Source: Toxotes chatareus (taxonomy: Eukaryota > Chordata > Actinopteri > Toxotidae). From it: a DNA stretch of 64,000 nucleotides. Position numbers and translations under genes: made by a program. The notes under the pieces were generated by a model that did no database searches, was not told the DNA's origin, and saw only the letters and a list, made by a program, of their open reading frames with translations. Shown here in pieces: positions 13,970 to 25,866 of the stretch. The stretch lies in the NCBI GenBank assembly GCA_016801885.1, contig CM028900.1:13720972-13784971 (forward strand), read 5' to 3'. Position 1 is the first letter of the stretch; each line of letters starts with the position of its first letter.

Positions 13970-14625
13970 AAACTATTTTCCATGATAGTCTGTGAATGTT
14001 CAAAACAGCAGCTCCCAAATACATTTAGTCAAGATGAGATACGATTGTTATTAGTCACACCTTTGTTTGACAAGTCAGAAAGTATGCTATGGTTTAAGTA
14101 AGTAAGTTATGGTTTAATACAGTGACTTAAACCCTGACAACACTTTTGAAAACTGCAAGGTTTTGGTCGTCCAATGGTAACACACACACATCACGTTTGA
14201 GGTTAGCCAGACTAATCATCACATTAAACAGTGTTTTCCAAAACAGCCTGTGAATGTGCAAACCAACACCTAATGTCAGTGAATGCTATGACAAGATTAA
14301 CTTAACTCAATGTTGAAATCACTCCACCCAGGCACTTCTCTTTGTAGTTTTGCCTTTTCCACTGCAGACACTTTGAACTGCCACAACAGGAGTGGCACAG
14401 GTGATAACACTAACACTAACGATGGCTCTGTCCCATTAAACCCAAGCAAGTGAGACAGCATACAGATGACCAGGACCCTGCAACCTGCAGGCATCACATG
14501 ATTGTTATTAGTTACACCTGTGTGTGACAGGTCATGCTTTCACCAAGACCCAAGAGCTGGCACACCTGAATGTAATGGAGCCATAGTTATTGGTTACACC
14601 TGTGTTTGAGGAGTCAAGATGTGTC
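13970..14625. repeat. Cluster of diverged interspersed/tandem repeat units
   Basis: Related phrases recur. One unit of the form TTATTAGTCACACCT...TGACAAGTCA starts near 14044. A second with TTATTAGTTACACCTGTG...GACAGGTCA starts near 14501, and a third with TTATTGGTTACACCTGTGTT...GAGTCA near 14584. A weaker copy may lie near 14170. A second motif, a TTTTCC...CTGTGAATGT(T/G)CAAA block, occurs near 13975 and again near 14230. Spacing is irregular, which suggests decayed copies of a transposable element or an old tandem duplication. The family is not identified. Confidence 0.55.
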
Positions 14626-16072
14626 ATAAAGTAGATTCACTAACTCCTCTTGTAAATAAACTATGTGTGGTTTTAACACAGCATGATGAACATCAGTATA
14701 TCCAGTGTATCCTGAGTTAGAGAACCAAAACATGAAAAGTAAATGATCTAAACATTTAGACTTCACTGTGGGCAAAATAACAGAAAACACAGATATGACT
14801 GTTGTTGTTTTTTTTTCTTTCTTCTCTCTATTTATTGTGTGTATCTGTAATCATGGTGATGAGCTGCTGCATACATTTGCTCTTACAGGAATAAATTAAG
14901 TTGCACTGAATTGAACTGAATAACTGTAAAGATAGTTCATGTGTAAGTGTTGTATGAATAATCTCAGTCCATATAGTATAGTATATTGTCTGTATATTGT
15001 CTACTGAATGCATCTTTTTATAGAGGTCCTTGAGATGCTTTCAGTGAAAGTAGATTTCATTTATTTAATTCAGTCTATTCTGTCTATATAAAAGATGTTA
15101 TTAGTTTCACTCTTTCTGTCTCACACCCTTGTTTCGCTCCACAGACAAACATCCTTGGGCCACAAATTTCAGCAATTACAGATCTTTTCTTTAGGCTGAG
15201 AGCTATCACTCAAAATGACCTAAAATCTTTGAAGACTAAACAGTCCCTCTGCGACCCATTGTTCACTGTTATTAAAAAAAAACAACAACTTAAGAATCAT
15301 TGTAAAACTACAGTTTTTATGAACAATAACAGTCGCAGTCACACATGTTAACTCCCCCTCAAGATCTTCAACATGCATTAACATGAAATCTGATCTGCTC
15401 ACAGGGTGGAGACCACATTACACACAAGTGGGTGACGTCAGCATGCAGAGCTCTGGAGATGATCCAGAGGTTCTCCAGATGCACAGTGGTTTCATTCACG
15501 ATGCTGGACCGATTCAATAGGGGAGGGTGTCACATCTGAGGTTAGACGCTGGCTGGATGCATTGAGGAGGAGAAACACAGCTGACTGACCTCATGCGATC
15601 GTTACATGTCCCAAGTTAAGTTGATTTGCTCTGTCTGAAGACCCCCTCCCCCCCTGTGTTGTGTACATTACATGTTTATCCACTTATTGGGTTTTATTTA
15701 CTCACAGGTTGCTGCTCGTTCTGGCGTTCTTTCAAATTATGGTGGAATGACACAGCAAAAGCGCAACTACCACAGTTAAGGAAAGATAATCTAGTCTTGT
15801 TAACGGAGGGTCAAGTTTCATTCACCTATTATTATGCTAATGATGTCTATATATACACTATACAGAAGCATAGTTACAATAAATACGTGTATGTGACTGT
15901 GCAGTTGGATTCAGTCCATCTATTATCTTGCCACAATAATATACAAATTGTCCTTACTGTACACTGTCAGCAGAGCAGCACGTGAGTTAAGACAACGAAT
16001 GAGCTTTAAAACAACAATAATACAAAGTGTCTCTCTATTAACTGCAGTGAAAAAAAAAACAAAAAACAACTG

Positions 16073-16107
16073 AGGGCATGTGCTGCCTCACACGCAGCAC
16101 ATGCCCT
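16073..16107. repeat. Perfect 14-bp inverted repeat with 7-nt loop
   Basis: The arm AGGGCATGTGCTGC is followed by CTCACAC and then the exact reverse complement GCAGCACATGCCCT. It could form a short hairpin in DNA or RNA. It is too short for a normal animal pre-miRNA stem. Confidence 0.8.
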
Positions 16108-17168
16108 GACAGCTAATGGTGACACAGCAACAATGAGTTGACGGGAATCTTGCCTGTTAATGTGTGTATGCTGAGTTTGTGTGGTGAAGTGCATAAGTGT
16201 TTTTTTCTTTCATCGGTTTCATTAGCGTCTTTGAATCCTTCCTCCTTCCCAGTAGGCCTCATATTCAGTCAATCACATACTTATTTTGAGAAAAATATTT
16301 TTTCAGTTTCATCAGTGAAGTGCAGCAGCTTTGCTTTTAGAGTGCTGCATTTCACAACACAACATTTATTCCTCCCGGAAGCTGCGCATTAGAAACCAGA
16401 GACAGTTTGAATGTATGGGTGGAGGGGGCACCTTGCAGCTGCATCTCTGAGAGGTCTGGGGGAATATGAGTGGCTTCAGATATCTCCATGAGGTAATATA
16501 AAATGCAAAGGAGATGCCAAAAATAAAGGCAGCACAATCAGACCAGTGTGCGGGGAGTCCCACAGGAAGTTCATTTGGCTCCTCAGTTTAGTAACATCTG
16601 TGAAATGAAGTTCTCTTAAATAAGAGGAGGCTCGTGAAGTTATGGCCTTCACAAGGCTGGAGTGGAGCAACAAATGTGTCTTTGTACTGTGGCTTAAAGG
16701 GTGGAGTATTCAACCAAAACAGACGTGCGGAACCACAGTGCCCTCTAGTGTGTGAAAGACATGTTGCGTGAGTGAGACTGCCTTAAAAAAAAAAAATCAT
16801 ATGATTATGGGCTCAGGCAAGTTCACCTCTGCTCCAGGGCTTCACATCTGGAAACAATGACTCTTAAGTTTCCACAATAACATAAATTAGTGGCCGAAAT
16901 ATTTATTTGAACCTCTGGTTACATGAGACAGTTACCAGATATCAAAACACAACTCAGGATAGAAAAGTCTATTTCAACACTCAGCCTGAAGTGATCTCTC
17001 TAACCAAGGCCTTTAAATGTCTGCATGTTTATTTACACCCAAAATGTGAATATTTTAAAACATCCGCCCTGCATTGTGTAGTGTCGTGTAGCTAAAATAT
17101 TCATGTCATAGAAGAGCCACATAAATGGAAACTAATATACACTTCAAGAGGCCGAGTATCAAACTATA

Positions 17169-17174
17169 TTTATT
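17169..17174 (-). terminator. sumo3: Candidate poly(A) signal of sumo3 (AATAAA)
   Basis: TTTATT on the plus strand reads AATAAA on the gene strand. It lies about 1060 bases past the sumo3 stop. Other signals cannot be excluded. Confidence 0.45.
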
Positions 17175-17205
17175 GTATACAGTATAGGGACAACAAATAA
17201 TGTAC

Positions 17206-17210
<5 letters not shown>

Positions 17211-17242
<32 letters not shown>
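17211..17242. repeat. Poly-A run (32 A)
   Basis: A pure run of 32 A on the plus strand inside the presumed sumo3 3' UTR. Confidence 0.9.
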
Positions 17243-17244
<2 letters not shown>

Positions 17245-18237
17245 AATATCTGTCAATGTCGCCCTGCAAATCTAACAAATGTTAACTTTTAAAATGATGG
17301 TGGACATTCTTACAAAACAAGCTTTCTAGCAACACACAAGTCCAACAAACTAATCTGTAGATGTGGATCGATTTTAGACAACTGTATTCAAATTGGCAAC
17401 ACAGCATTGACTCGTTGACTATTTATACACTGAAATATATAACCTTATATGAGACATGTATTACTTTCTGGACTGCCAAAGGTGACATGTTTAGTGTATA
17501 TTTTAAGGTCTTGAAAAGGAGGGAAAAGACATAAGAAACATATAAGACATCGGCGTCTTATATGTTAAACAAACCCTTTTATAAAAGAACACTATTCATT
17601 TAGCATTTTTGGTCCAGAAACATTACTGTACTTTATTTACCATTCAGTTAAGCCTGTGTTGAGTGACAGTATTGAGGTAAAACATCCATATGGATCATAT
17701 TTTCTTAGCAACTGTATCAGGTAAATGGGTCTAAATACATGAAATTATTTTAAATGTTTCTTTAAAAAAAAAAAAAAACACTACTAAAAGTTTGTTACAT
17801 GAGAAATATGTAACCTTTCCCATCTGTGGAGAGATTAACCAATGATTCCCATGCAGCAGTTTTCATCAATTACATGAATTAAAACAAGCCCATCCTGATT
17901 TTAAATGCTTACAACAATCTGGATAACTTAAAAGGAAAAAAAAGATTTTGGCATGTACTTTAGCTTATGATTTATGAGACATGTAGGATGTCATCCCAAC
18001 ATCAAAAGAAGAAAAAAATTCTAATCATCTGCTTATGTGAATGAAACATGAAAAAAAATCCCTGCATCTCAAAGTCATGATTTGACTTTGGATGATAACA
18101 AAACCCTTCTTTTATGTTGTGAATAGTCTGATATTTAGCAAAGCACAGTGGAAAAAAAAGAAATAAGTAAAAACAGAAATGAACAATTACAACATGAACA
18201 AATGGTGTGGATGTTCATCAAAGAGTTCACATCTCAC

Positions 18238-21120
18238 TTAAGAACAGACTCCTCCTGTCTGTTGTTGAAATACATCAATAGTGTCTTCATCCTCCATCTC
18301 CAGCTGTGAGAACAAAGCAGTTTACACATTAGTCATTCAATAACACAGAAATACATTTATTTTCTACAATGCATAATATTTACCCTTTATAGATATTAGC
18401 TCATAGCAACAGCTGTCAAAATTGTCAAGTACTCAAAGTATATTTTAAACTTTTCTTCATTGTAGCTCATTTAAATCAAAATGTTGCTACTTGTAGATTA
18501 ATTTATTTTGACAAATTTCTCTGATGGTTGCTTGTGCTTTGACATGGACTTTGTATGGAATGAAAAAAAAAAAAAGGAATTTGTAAAATATTTTGATTTT
18601 ACTCAATGTAAGCCATCAAAAAGTACTGGTGCATCACATAACTGCCGCTACCACCATGCTTTACTGTAGGGATGGTATTAGTCAAGTTGTTCAGTTTTGT
18701 CTCCTTAGACCAGAGAATCTTTTTCCTAAAGCTCTCAGAGTCCTTTAAATGTTGTCTGGCAAACTCCAAGTGAGCTGTCATATGTCTTTACTCAAAGTGG
18801 CTTCTGTTTAGCTTCGCAATCACTTAGGCCTGATGGATGGAGTGTGGGTGAGATGGTTGTCTTTTAGGCTGGTTCTTCGATCTCTGCAGAGGAGATCTGA
18901 AGCTCTGTAAAGAGTTACCACTCTTGCCCAGTTACTCAGTTTGGCCAGATGGCCAATCCTCAAAAATGTTTTATTTTCATTATGGATTATTGAGGGGTTT
19001 TTTTTTTCAGCTCAGTTCCTCAGTTGAAAGGCAATTACATCTGGTTGGTCAATTTCCTCCCAAAACTCATGTAGACAAAGCAGTATTCTTAACCAATATG
19101 CCACAAAGTTAGCGACAAGTATCAATCAGGGAAGCATACAAGAAAAGATCCAAGTCCTCCAAAACTGGGGGGCGGTGTGAGAGGCCACCAAGAGGACTAC
19201 TGACACTCAGGAGGATCTATGAGGTTACATGGCTGAGATGGGAGTCAAGCTACTTTTTTAGTAGGGGAGTGTCTCAGAGAAAGCGTCTTCTAAAAAAATT
19301 GGCATGTTAGAAAGTCATATTAGAAAGTGGATTGTAGGTTCTGTTTTTTCAAGTTAAAACAACACAAATGGTACAAGGGTTTGGTGATATTTCTTTCTAA
19401 ACAGCCACTGACAGTAACAGTGACATGCTCACATATCCCTGCAAAATATTTACTGAACATTAAAACTGCTATTGTGCTAGAACAGACTGGGGAAGGGGGT
19501 TGTAAGGAGAGCTAGTTTAGCAGGTGTTGGGGAATAGTAGAGGGAAGCAGAGGAGACATATTCCTTCTTTGATATGACAGATGTGCTTAATTAATTTCAC
19601 CTTGTGATGAGATTTTTAAGATTGTCAAACTGCCCTTAACTTCAACACTTCAACTTCAAATCACAAACACCTTAAAATATGAAAAGAACCAAACATGAAA
19701 AATGGTCTCATTTAGAACAAGCCATTACCACTATTAGCTATGAATTATACACTAACCACTTTTTTACCTGTTCATTAGAGCAAGCAGGTAGCTCAGTATA
19801 TTCAGGGCCAGTGTAAGTTAGATATGGATGCCATTATAATACCGATCACTGAATAAGTTAGTTCTCTACTAAGAGCCTGAATAAATGTAAACAAACAGGT
19901 GGAGAGCAATAAAGAGGTGCCTTATATGTGTGTGTGCACTTTAATGTATGAAAGCACATATGAATCTCTTCTGGTTTTAAAACAAAATTTAAACATGGCT
20001 GACTAGTGACTTGAGGAAAACAAATATACATACCAGTGCACCTTAAAAACTTTATAAAATAGTTACATACAAGACGAGACTACATACGTTTTTAGAGCAG
20101 CATAATGTATTGTGTTTCACTAACCTGTGCAGGTGTGTCTGTTTCATTAATTGGCTGTCCATCAAACCTAAACCTTATCTGACGAATTGACAATCCCTGA
20201 AAAAGACAGAACATACAGAAAGAGCATGTTAAAGAGATTTGGCAACCAGTTAGCTGTGAACAAAACAACGTAAACAAAGCCAACAACTGAAGTAACAGCG
20301 CAATAGTTTGTTTATGGCACCCTTCTGTAAACGTTTATCGTTATCACAGGGAATGAGCGGTTTCGGTTTATCCGGATGTGTTTACCTGTCTTTCGCAGTA
20401 TGCCTTCATTAGTTTGCTGAGCGGAGTGTGCCTCTTGATTTTGAACTGTACGACTGACCCGTCCTGACCAGCTACCTTGAGGTTAATGTGGTCGTTCTCC
20501 GTCTTCACTCCCTCCTGCAAGAAAAACCGCAATCAGCAGCTGCAACATACCGGTGTCCGATAATGTAACGTAAATCTACAAATACAACAGCAGCTAACCC
20601 AAGTGGCCAGCTAACTTAAGTCAATTACATTTACAAGACAAGCTGGGTCCTGGCGGCAGGTTTCACCACCTAAAACCACCACACACGAAAGGAAAGGTTC
20701 CAAGCTCCTTTTGGTGGTTAGCATAGCAAGCTAGTCGGTGTTCAAACTGGCGCAGAAAGCCACAATGGCGCAAATGAAAGGAGAAACACATCATTCATTT
20801 CACAGGGAACAGCACAGACATTAGCAAATATTGCCCGATTTAATGGTAAAACAAATGGGTAGTAGCAACGGGTGTTGTTATCAGACGAACACGAATAACG
20901 CCAAACTGTGCGCCTAAATACAAAATATCCGCAAATTGGTGAACCTTTGTTTTCTCCATCTACCCGCTCAAATGCGGTATCTGTAGCCTAGGAGCAGGCT
21001 AGCCTAGCAGAGTGTGCTAACGTTAACTTGCGACTGGCAACATTAGCACCCAACGGCAAACATAAACCCGGTGTTCCTTCGAAGAAACACAGCACTGACC
21101 TTTGGCTTTTCTTCAGACAT
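18238..21120 (-). CDS. sumo3: Small ubiquitin-related modifier 3
   Basis: There are four coding exons: 21100-21120, 20386-20514, 20125-20196 and 18238-18303. All introns are phase 0 with GT-AG ends, and together they give 95 aa and a stop. The protein starts MSEEKPK and carries the beta-grasp ubiquitin fold seen in HINLKVAGQDGSVVQFKIKR and GLSIRQIRFRFDGQPINETD. The VKTE motif near residue 11 is the internal sumoylation site used for poly-SUMO chains in SUMO2/3. The C-terminus has QQQTGG followed by only Val-Cys-Ser. SENP proteases cleave after the diglycine so that E1 (SAE1/UBA2), Ubc9 and ligases can attach SUMO to lysines, mainly of nuclear proteins. SUMO2 and SUMO3 cores are nearly identical. 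The adjacency to pttg1ip, as on human 21q22.3, and the tail argue for sumo3. Human SUMO3 has a longer tail. Confidence 0.93.
18600..19250 (-). mobile_element. Degenerate, rearranged Tc1/mariner-type transposon remnant
   Basis: The minus strand of 18599-18781 reads a block (AHLEFARQHLKDSESFRKKI, then LWSKETK, later NTIPTVKHGG) that matches the catalytic region of fish Tc1-like transposases. The segment normally between DETK and the GTIPTVKHGG part is deleted. Just beyond it, 18830-18960 contains stretches (ggagtg..gagatggttgtc, ctgcagaggagatctgaagctctg, cagtttggcca) familiar from teleost Tc1-derived DNA. Near 19140-19215 a piece like the gtcctcttggtggcctctcac / ccagttttggaggac repeats appears in the opposite orientation. 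The element therefore looks nested or rearranged. It lies in sumo3 intron 3 (18304-20124). No intact terminal repeats or full transposase frame were found; the limits are approximate. Confidence 0.75.
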
Positions 21121-21340
21121 TCTGCTATTTTCCCCGGGATTTATTAATATTTGTGGAGACCAACGGTTAACACCGAAGCGAGTTAACAGCTCCTCCGGCT
21201 CTTTCGTTTGGACCAGGAGCGCGCGCTGAAATTTAAAATATGATTCGACCAAAAGGGTCACGTGCTTTCGGGGCCGCGGATACGAGAGCGCGCAAGCTAA
21301 TTTTGCGCACTCCCGCGAGTTAGGCAAAACAAAAAAAACC
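21121..21340 (-). promoter_or_regulatory. sumo3: sumo3 5' UTR and CpG-rich promoter
   Basis: Directly upstream of the sumo3 ATG (21118-21120) the sequence becomes CpG-rich, with GCGCGC, CCGCGG and CCCGCGAG around 21215-21320. No TATA box is evident, as expected for a housekeeping CpG-island promoter. A CACGTG E-box is seen at 21258-21263. Confidence 0.55.
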
Positions 21341-22062
21341 TCTGCAGAGCAACCGTACAGTTCAGGCCAGAGGCAATCAAAAGCCTTTAAATAAAATTTA
21401 ACTCTATTTCAGTGGGAGCCAGAAACAAAGGAAACCAATCCACTAGAAACAGGGTAGTAATATTTTTTCTTATCTGTGGTTTACATAAGCAGACTCTGTC
21501 TTAGTGGTCAATATTCCACCTAAAACAGTGAAGTGAAAAGATGTTCAGATTATTCTAATACAGTTTTGATTATTACAATTACACCCCCTGTAAGTTATAT
21601 AGACTGAAAATATTCTGCATGCCCAGCTGGCACGCAACAAAATCTGACATTTCTGTAGGCCCGGGGCCCAGACTGGAATTATCATTTGAAAACAAATTCT
21701 TCTCAGGAACTGAAACATGCACAAGGTGCCTCCTTTCCAGGATTAGGTGATTAAAAAGATTCATGCATATGAAAGAATATCACTTGGAATGTGTCAATTG
21801 TCCAGAAAAATATTTCCAGGGGAACATACATTTCTGTAATAATGATGTGCTGGAAGCATAGTGATGAAATTAATTTCCATGTAGGATTTATGGTTCCATA
21901 CTTTCTCACAGTTTTAAATAACTCCCTTCTCTTTCTTCCCCTTTTTTTGTCAAAAAAACAGCATTGTAGTTTTGTTGACCCCTCTTGTTCCTGTATTTGT
22001 GTCTGGGCGGGGTGGTGATGGGATTTTAAGTTAAAAATTCAAGTCACAAAACATTTTCAATT
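21340..22062. other. Intergenic spacer between sumo3 promoter and pttg1ip 3' end
   Basis: AT-rich DNA with no recognisable exon on either strand. The short open frames seen (60-75 codons) have no conserved motif. Confidence 0.5.
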
Positions 22063-22068
22063 TTTATT
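22063..22068 (-). terminator. pttg1ip: Candidate poly(A) signal of pttg1ip (AATAAA)
   Basis: The gene strand reads AATAAA here, about 770 bases past the stop codon. The interval 22069-22835 is AT-rich and non-coding, consistent with a 3' UTR. Confidence 0.4.
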
Positions 22069-22835
22069 CATTGAACTTTGAAATTTGCTGTCACAATTTG
22101 TTTTTAACAACAGCTGCACAGGAATCAGATGCTTCTCATGTAATTCAAGGTCGCACATTTCCTTTATCCAGGAAAGTTCTGAATCTTATTCTGATATTTA
22201 ACAGATAAAATAGCAAAAAAACATGTAAAATGTGTTACATGTTACAAACGAACTATTTATATAAAAATAAATGAACTTTAAACATGAATAATGATCAGTA
22301 AAAATAGTGTGAAAATACAGAATGAAAGTGAAAGTGATAATTATATTTTTTTAAAAAGCATATTTAAAAAAAAACGATAAGCACCAATCAGCTCTAGAGT
22401 TGTGGCAATTTTATAATACTGCATTTAATGCAAATGAATACAGTGATGTTTGCTTATCATGGTGGACAATATCTTTTGACAGATTTGCGCTTATATTTTG
22501 TTTCCTGCGTGGACAGAAAAACAAGTCAATTGAACAGATTTCCACATACTCATTCACGTCAAAATGAAGGCAGACGAAACATTAGTAGCAGAGAGTGACG
22601 ATTATAAAAAATGAAACAGGTGAACGGACCACATTTGGAATACAGTGCACAGTCAATCAAAATGGCTTCAGAACATTTTGGTGACTTTTTTTTGTCATCA
22701 TTGAACCACTGAAATCAATCTACATAATCACAGTTTATCATATGCTACTTGTGTGCTGTATCTCAATGTTACTGGCATCAATCAGATCATCTTAAGGGAT
22801 TTTCTTTTGAATCCGAATCATCGCTGAGATTCTTC

Positions 22836-25800
22836 CTAATGGTCGTCCATCCGGGAGTATGGATTATCCTTTGCCAGACCTGAAAAGAAAAAAGAAGAAT
22901 GGAGGACAGATCTGGTGATCGATAGTACAGCTACAAATGCATCACTCTGAAGAATTAGGAATATGAACTATTCAGATGAGTTGTGTTGTGTTTTGATGTA
23001 GATCCTTGTAGTCATAAATTTGGAATTGAATTCGTGTATATCAGGTATGTACAGTGTAGTTTTTCTCCAGCAGATGTCACTACTGGATTATTATCATTAT
23101 TATTATTATTATTAGTTAGTTCCATCTTTCTCTTGATTGATAAAGATGTTTTATAATGGTCCCTTGGTTCATCTGCTCAGATTTCATAATATTAATTTTA
23201 TTTTATCAATCTTACCATTCCGCACTTTCTTGTCACTGTGCATGTAAACTAAGCACAAACAAAACAAGCCTGTTTAATATTCCACATTTACATTTATTAA
23301 TCCACTCAAACCACACAAACAAGAAATGTGTCTCACCATATTTCTGCCTGATTTCATCATGCCTCATCTGCATTTCTGTTCTCCTGTAATGGGGAGAAAC
23401 AATTACAAATTGTTAGACAACAGAGAACACTGGCCACTCTCACGCCTACAGTGTCTGAATCTTGGACTAAGGACCAACACAATGTGCTTCTGTAATATGC
23501 TGATAGTATCTACCAAAACCCAGCTTCACATCTTAACTTAACAGTAGGTGTGTACTGATTCAAACAACCTCATTTATAATCTAGGCCAAAAAGAAAATAA
23601 CTCATGAAAGAAAAAGAAAATATTCAGTAAACCTCATTGTAATGTATGTTAGTGGTGCTCCCTGAGATATGTGGCAAAAATACACTGGCCACTTAAAAAC
23701 ACACAACAGCACCACCTGCACCATTTGTGTAAAAAAACGAATGAGGGTTCGTATTATTTATCTGAGGATATAGCTAAATTGGTTACTGTCAGACCCCTGC
23801 GCGTTTACCTTGCCTTCTGACGGGCCTTCCTCGCACGGTTTTGTCGCTCCACCTTTGCATCTTCTCTCTTGTTTCTGGAATATAACATTATGCAATCATC
23901 ATGGTTGTGTTTGTGTAAATGAAAGCTTATATTAGTGAGAATTTTATAGTGAGAATTTTACTTTTTGCTTGAAAGAATAAACTCTGATGTGCTTACAGTT
24001 AGTCAGTCCAATAATCTGACCAAATATAGCACAGTTTTCCTCTTAACACAACACCCATTATTAAATTAAGTAGTTTTTGGAAGGAGTTTGAGCACATCTT
24101 AATGGAAAAAAGCAATGTTATTTTCAGAGTTAAACTGCAGTCACAAATTCTGGCAGGCTTTTTGGAGACGGCGGTATCAGCCTAGCCTTGCAGAAAAACA
24201 ACCCATTGTGTTCCCCATCCTCCTCCTCCTCTTTCCGCGCTGAACCAGATTTCACAGTCAACACTTCATGTGACTTAACGCTTACCCAATTCTTTCACAT
24301 TTGCAGCAGCAGATGCAGCAAACAAGAAGGGCAATAACGATGATGCCAGCCAACACTGACATGGTGATGATCAAAATCTGGAAGTTGACTGGGAGAGACA
24401 CAGGGAAAAGGTAAAAATTCACCTAATTGTGAGCCTGGGATGCACAAAACCAATGAACACACCAAATGAGGGTTTCACCTGTCAGACTTTAATTAACAAC
24501 TTGGTGTTCAGGGTTTTGGTAGAGTACAAAATTTTAGCCAGTTTGATGTTGGTGCAATTTTTCTGTGAAGAATAAGCACCATATTTGAGTCATCATTATA
24601 TTGAATATTGATTGATTGATTGATTGATTGATTGGAGGCATCTTATGATAATTGTCCTTATCTGAGAAAGGTCCTACACTAGCAAAGTAAATTAATGATT
24701 ATTTTCATTATTGGTTGGTCTGTCATTTATTTTTTTCTATTCATCAGTTTATTATTTATTTATTGACCTCTAAAATGTCAAAAAAAAAAAAAAAGGAAAT
24801 TCACAAATTCCTACAGCTGAAAGTGACATCTTCAAATTGCTTTGTGTAACCAAATTGTGAAGATATTCACCTTAATATCAAGTAAGAAAGAGAAAGGCAG
24901 CAAACTGTTGAATGTGAGAAACTGCAACTAAAGCAATTTTAGCTTGAAAAATGACTTAAACAAGTAATTAACTATAATAATAGTTTTCCACAGTCTGTCC
25001 CACACATGTACCAAATATCAAAGCCAAATATCAAATACTTGCAGGGTATGCCCAGATTTATCTGAGGCCTGAGAGTTGGAAAGTCTTACCCCAACAGACC
25101 CCCCATCGTGCATCAGTCAAAGGACACACACTGCTGGGGGGAAGGATGTTCCTCACTGGGTAGTCAATGCATTGTTGGGTTGGAATGCACCACAAACACT
25201 GCAACAAACACAGTGCTGACCATCTTATCTTTGGTATTTATGGCAGCACATCACTAATAAAACCAAAGACAACAACAGTATTTAGTATCTGGCTGGATTT
25301 TAGGAGACTTACTGTCACATTCTGCAGGCATTCTGCACAACTGGTGTTGGATCTGAAGGCGCAACGAGCTGAAATTGAGAGAAATCCCAGTGTGTTATAG
25401 TGTTACAGGCTGGGTACTGACCCTAAATTCACTTACAGGCTCATGCAGTTCTATAAATGCACTTACAAGAAAGAAATCAAGAAATCAAATCTTTTGCCCA
25501 CAGCGACAAATTTTGTGTAGACCATGGAACAACATAGCTTGTAGTGAGTCAAACTGACACACTTTGCCGCAAGAAAAAAAAAAGATTAAAGTTTTCTGTA
25601 TAATTCAACAAACGTCCATACGCAGGGAAGCCATTACAGTAAATTCAGATGATTATCTTTTCTTCTACGGTTAGTGAAAATCCATTTTGTAGCGGTCATG
25701 TGACAGCCTCCTGACCTGACTCTGGCTGAACAAAACAAAGCACATCAACTCAAGAAAACTTACTCGGAGCTGGAGAAGGAGTCGGTGTTTGCTCCTGTGT

Positions 25801-25866
25801 AGTCAGACCAACACCGCAGAGGAGTAAGGCAACAGCGAGGGCCGAAGCTCCGCAAACTCCGGACAT
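22836..25866 (-). CDS. pttg1ip: PTTG1-interacting protein (pituitary tumor-transforming gene binding factor)
   Basis: Seven coding exons join in frame: 25764-25866, 25313-25368, 25090-25198, 24286-24388, 23809-23874, 23337-23383 and 22836-22879. They give 175 aa against 180 in human. Residues 1 to about 20 are a hydrophobic signal peptide. Residues about 35-90 are a cysteine-rich PSI-like ectodomain (CAECLQNVTCLWC, then ARWGVCWG) with an N-glycosylation sequon NVT. Residues about 92-113 are one membrane span followed by a CCICCC cluster, likely palmitoylated. The tail is a basic/acidic helix (KREDAKVERQNRARKARQKA) ending in KYGLAKDNPYSRMDDH. The family binds securin (PTTG1), helps it reach the nucleus and affects p53 and the sodium-iodide symporter; these functions are known from mammals and only inferred here. 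The start was chosen for the signal peptide and a good context (A at -3). Confidence 0.93.
24607..24634. repeat. (ATTG)7 microsatellite
   Basis: Seven exact tetranucleotide copies lie in pttg1ip intron 3. Confidence 0.9.

Larger units (their letters stand above)
13300..17150. other. Intergenic region between fmnl2 promoter and sumo3 3' end
   Basis: No exon with recognisable protein similarity was found on either strand; the longest open frames (about 110-120 codons) are low-complexity or lack motifs. Visible contents are a compound microsatellite (13464-13512), a cluster of diverged repeat units (about 13970-14625) and a perfect 14-bp inverted repeat (16073-16107). Confidence 0.55.
17150..18237 (-). 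other. sumo3: sumo3 3' UTR (inferred)
   Basis: The stretch between the sumo3 stop codon and a minus-strand AATAAA signal at 17169-17174 is AT-rich and has no coding potential. A 3' UTR of about 1.07 kb is inferred; the exact cleavage point is not visible. A 32-base A run at 17211-17242 (U run in the transcript) lies close to the presumed end. Confidence 0.5.

Noticed and set aside
15626..15985. 119-codon plus-strand frame in the fmnl2-sumo3 spacer
   Set aside because: No conserved domain, no start context or splice pattern, and composition like the AT-rich background.
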